The notes below the pieces were generated by a model. That model saw only the letters and a program-made list of their open reading frames with translations, searched no databases and had not been told where the DNA came from. Both the position numbers and the translations under genes were made by a program. Source: Hermatobates lingyangjiaoensis (taxonomy: Eukaryota > Arthropoda > Insecta > Hemiptera > Hermatobatidae). Taken from it: a stretch of 64,000 bases of DNA. The stretch lies in assembly GCA_026182355.1 (NCBI GenBank), contig JAPFBL010000605.1, forward strand, positions 62,001-126,000, given 5' to 3'. Shown piece after piece: positions 61,110 through 64,000 of the stretch (its first letter is position 1; every line of letters begins with the position of its first letter).

Positions 61110-64000
61110 AATGCAGATAGAAATATACAATTATTACTCAAAAGTCATTAAAAATCAAATATATATAATATGAAAACTTGAATAACCTTATATTATCTTA
61201 ACATCTGAGTTGTAAAATTATTAGTGTTGTTGAAAAAGTATACCCAAAGAATTGAACTTTAGCTGAATAGTTAAATATTTAAGTCTTTGTAAAACTTTGT
61301 GTTAGAAATTTCTTTCAAGTAGGATGTAGTTATTTTTCTAAGTGAGTACTAAAAAGTAATAACTCCCAAGGATAGCAATAAAATCAATAATAAAAAGTAT
61401 GAAATCAGAAAAACAAATTTTCATATCAATTATATTCACTATAATATTGGTAAACCATATTTTTAATGTTCAAGTATATTTTAAATATTATATTACAGTT
61501 ATGAATTCGAAGATTATTATTTATAAAGGATTCTATTCTGAAATAATCAAAACTATATGTTTACAATGATTGAATTGCATAAACCACTGATTTATGAAAG
61601 TTAACTTTGTAAAAAAGCATAATGAAGTTTAAAAAAAGAAAAGTTACATTATAGTTTTTGTTTACTACAAAGAAATTTATCTAATTAACTGATAAAAGTC
61701 TTTTTAAACCTTTAAGAATCGTTTATTAATTTGAAGTATTGACTAATAAACTCAGACTTGTTAAGAAATTTAAATATATATGCTATTGTACTAGCTCAAC
61801 TTGCATTTAAGATGTATAAAACAAATAACATACCTCTTAATGTTTTACTTGTTACATGTATCAAATAATGTTAAACCAATCAGGAGTTGTTAAAATGAAA
61901 CATATTCATAAAAACGTACAATTTGACTTGACGAATCGAAAAATAGAAAATAACTATATTTCACTTTAGAATTTATTAATGAATGTAAATGAACGTAGTT
62001 TTAGCAAGTGATGACATTAAATTCTAATTAATTCAATTCAATAAATGTAATATTTAAATTCATTTATTAAATAACGATAAAATAATATGGTTATTTTATC
62101 TATTATCTATTATCTATTATCATGACCTTAACTTTAGTTAAACTCCTGATCACATTAAACTTTGGATATAAAGAAATATTTCAATTGGTATTATTTAAAT
62201 AGTAATATGGTTTCAACTATTTATTTTAAATATCTGCTGAATATCTGCAGTCATTGACTGATGAATAATGAATATAAAGTGTAAAGAAAATCATTAACGA
62301 TCAGAAAATTTTAACTTTGATTGTTTTATTTCTTTGAGAAATATTAAACTAACCTGATTGTCTTCATATAGTTAACTTAGGCTTTGTTTTATAATGATAA
62401 TGTGAAATTTTTATATTATAAAAGTCATCTTACCTCATGAATCATTGTTAAATAGCCGCCCAACAGGTTTGTACGTTCTGAATTTTCAAGTGGTACTGAT
62501 AATTGTCGAATGATCCTGGGAAACAAGTAATGCCAATATATGCTAAATTTCCTATTATTAGAATTATTTTATTTATTATCTGATTTTATTCTTTTAAAGT
62601 TAGCATTATCATTGCCAAAAACATCCAGTCATCTTTTTAGTTTTATTATTGTTATTTATTATTGAATTCAATTTTAATTCAATTGAATTAAGTTATTGTG
62701 TTAATAAATAAACGTTTATTAACTCAATGACTTAAGTGACTGAAGTTAATAAACTAAGTCAATGAGTTTATTGACTTAGTAATATGGTTTACTAAGTCAA
62801 TAAACCATTTTACTAACTGGAACAAATACATACTTAATGTATACACATACATTTTCACATGTGTGTGGAACATGTTTGTAAATGTATCATACACATGTTC
62901 CACAATTAAGTGTGGTACATTACTTAATATGAAATGTACATAATTGCAAGGGTTAGCGAAAAAGAAAGTTAAATTTAATACCATCTTGTATGGTACTTCA
63001 GAATAAGTACCTTTTCCATGTTTCAATCGGATATAATTTATTCGATTGATGTTAATCAGTTCATTTATTAAATTAACTTTGTTTTTATGTTTATAAATTG
63101 AGAGTTCCTCTACTATATTTAATCTTTCTCACTTATGTCCCGTTTTTATTAAATTTGAAGGTAAATCCAATGTAGACAACTTCTATAATAGATGATTGCT
63201 AACCTCTGTGGTACTAACAATTTCCATGTAAAATTGTTGAAATTGAAATGCAAATTAAGGCCGTGTTTAGGATGAGAAATGTATATAAATTATATAATAG
63301 AAGAATAATAAGAAGTAGAAGAATATGTTCAGTAAATCTACATTGATTGAAATTTGCATTTGTTTACTAATAATTATCTCCCAATTTACAGCGATAATAC
63401 AGAAAGGCAATAACACTTGAATATTGACGAACGAATTTAATAAACTCTTCAATGTTTACTTTCAATGCTTTTATTTAGTGTTATCTCAGAAATTATTGCA
63501 ACCTGATGAAGGCTACAACAGTTATATAACGTTTAAGAGATTTTTGAACTATCTTAATAACATTAAGGTAACAATACAATAAAATAATACAAATAATTTG
63601 TATTATTTGAACAAACTTAATAAGTTTGTAATGAAAAATTAAAATTATTCAAATATTCCAAAGTTTCTGTAATAAAAGTTTAAATTTTTTGTTAAGAAAT
63701 TACAGAATGTTTTAAAATAAACTTTAAACTTTGATGTTTATACTATGATTTTGTGAGTTTTATATGAAAAATAAACAACTAAAATCAATATTTAAATGGA
63801 AAAATATCGCCAAAAACTAAAGTTCTTATTAAAAAGGTTTCTTTTATGTGAAATTGGTTGAAAATAATTAATTGTGATTATACATTACTTAGCCAAATGT
63901 TGATAACAGTTAAAGCAAAAAATCTTGAGTGGTGTACTCTAGACTCATCTTAAGTACACGAATTATCAAAGTTATTGGCAATCAATTGTATTAATTAATT
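61110..64000. other. AT-rich flank, no gene seen
   Basis: No gene or structured repeat recognised apart from small inverted words (actaagtcaat) at 62745-62800. A CCTGATGAAGGCTACAAC word at about 63503 resembles a hammerhead start but lacks GAAA and stem III. Confidence 0.5.

Larger units (their letters stand above)
48504..64000 (+). other. Downstream intron or flank of the exchanger gene
   Basis: No further exchanger exon was recognised up to 64000. The second intron therefore probably exceeds 15 kb, or the exons are too short for me to see. Repeats within it are listed separately. Confidence 0.4.

Noticed and set aside
63500..63540. CCTGATGAAGGCTACAAC as another hammerhead
   Set aside because: No GAAA, no palindromic stem III and no module tail. 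Likely chance or too decayed to support.

Overview
The window is AT-rich eukaryotic DNA, about 30% GC by eye, with introns and no operons, CRISPR arrays or rRNA genes. The host is probably an arthropod. The evidence is (TTAGG)-type tails on its tRNA-derived SINEs, Jockey/R1-type LINE and mariner/hAT relics, and an exon resembling the arthropod zydeco-type Na/K/Ca exchangers. The species cannot be named from the sequence alone.

One host gene is supported, on the plus strand. A signal-peptide exon (6683-6794) and an exchanger-family exon (48318-48503) have matching splice phases. Together they imply an intron of about 41.5 kb that holds most of the window. A possible alternative first exon lies at 48211-48244. 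Everything after 48503 would be the next intron or downstream sequence.

The intron is packed with terminal pieces of Penelope-like retroelements (PLEs). Each module carries a hammerhead-ribozyme-like motif: CUGANGA, one unpaired nucleotide, stem II, GAAA, a self-complementary stem III, then a cleavage nucleotide. Many modules also carry the first 40-60 codons of a PLE ORF, and most end at a (TA)n tract. Many are paired head-to-head as near-perfect palindromes. I name the classes by their stem III sequence: AGATCT, ATAT, AATTT, AATTA, ATATT, AGGCCT, ACGTT, ACGCGT, ACATGT, AGCT and ACCGGT. I count more than 60 motifs by eye, damaged ones included. At 5468-6081 and 29660-30003 a PLE C-terminal coding end precedes the hammerhead and N-terminal piece, so the modules look like PLE 3' ends (pseudo-LTRs).

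The most unusual locus is 18018-20617. It is a 658-bp tandem array in which every unit has a hammerhead-like motif (ACCGGT stem III) followed by a 137-151-codon open frame on the same strand. It is bounded by (TA)n on both sides, like the PLE modules, and resembles a retrozyme or hammerhead satellite.

Other content: a satellite of 81-bp units with higher-order order (9.3-12.0 kb); several minisatellites, two of which can be traced to mobile-element sequence; SINEs; relics of LINE, hAT, mariner and Helitron elements; and a 3.5-kb inverted-repeat element (54494-58026) with a LINE fragment nested in its 43-bp minisatellite. The last 3 kb shows nothing recognisable.
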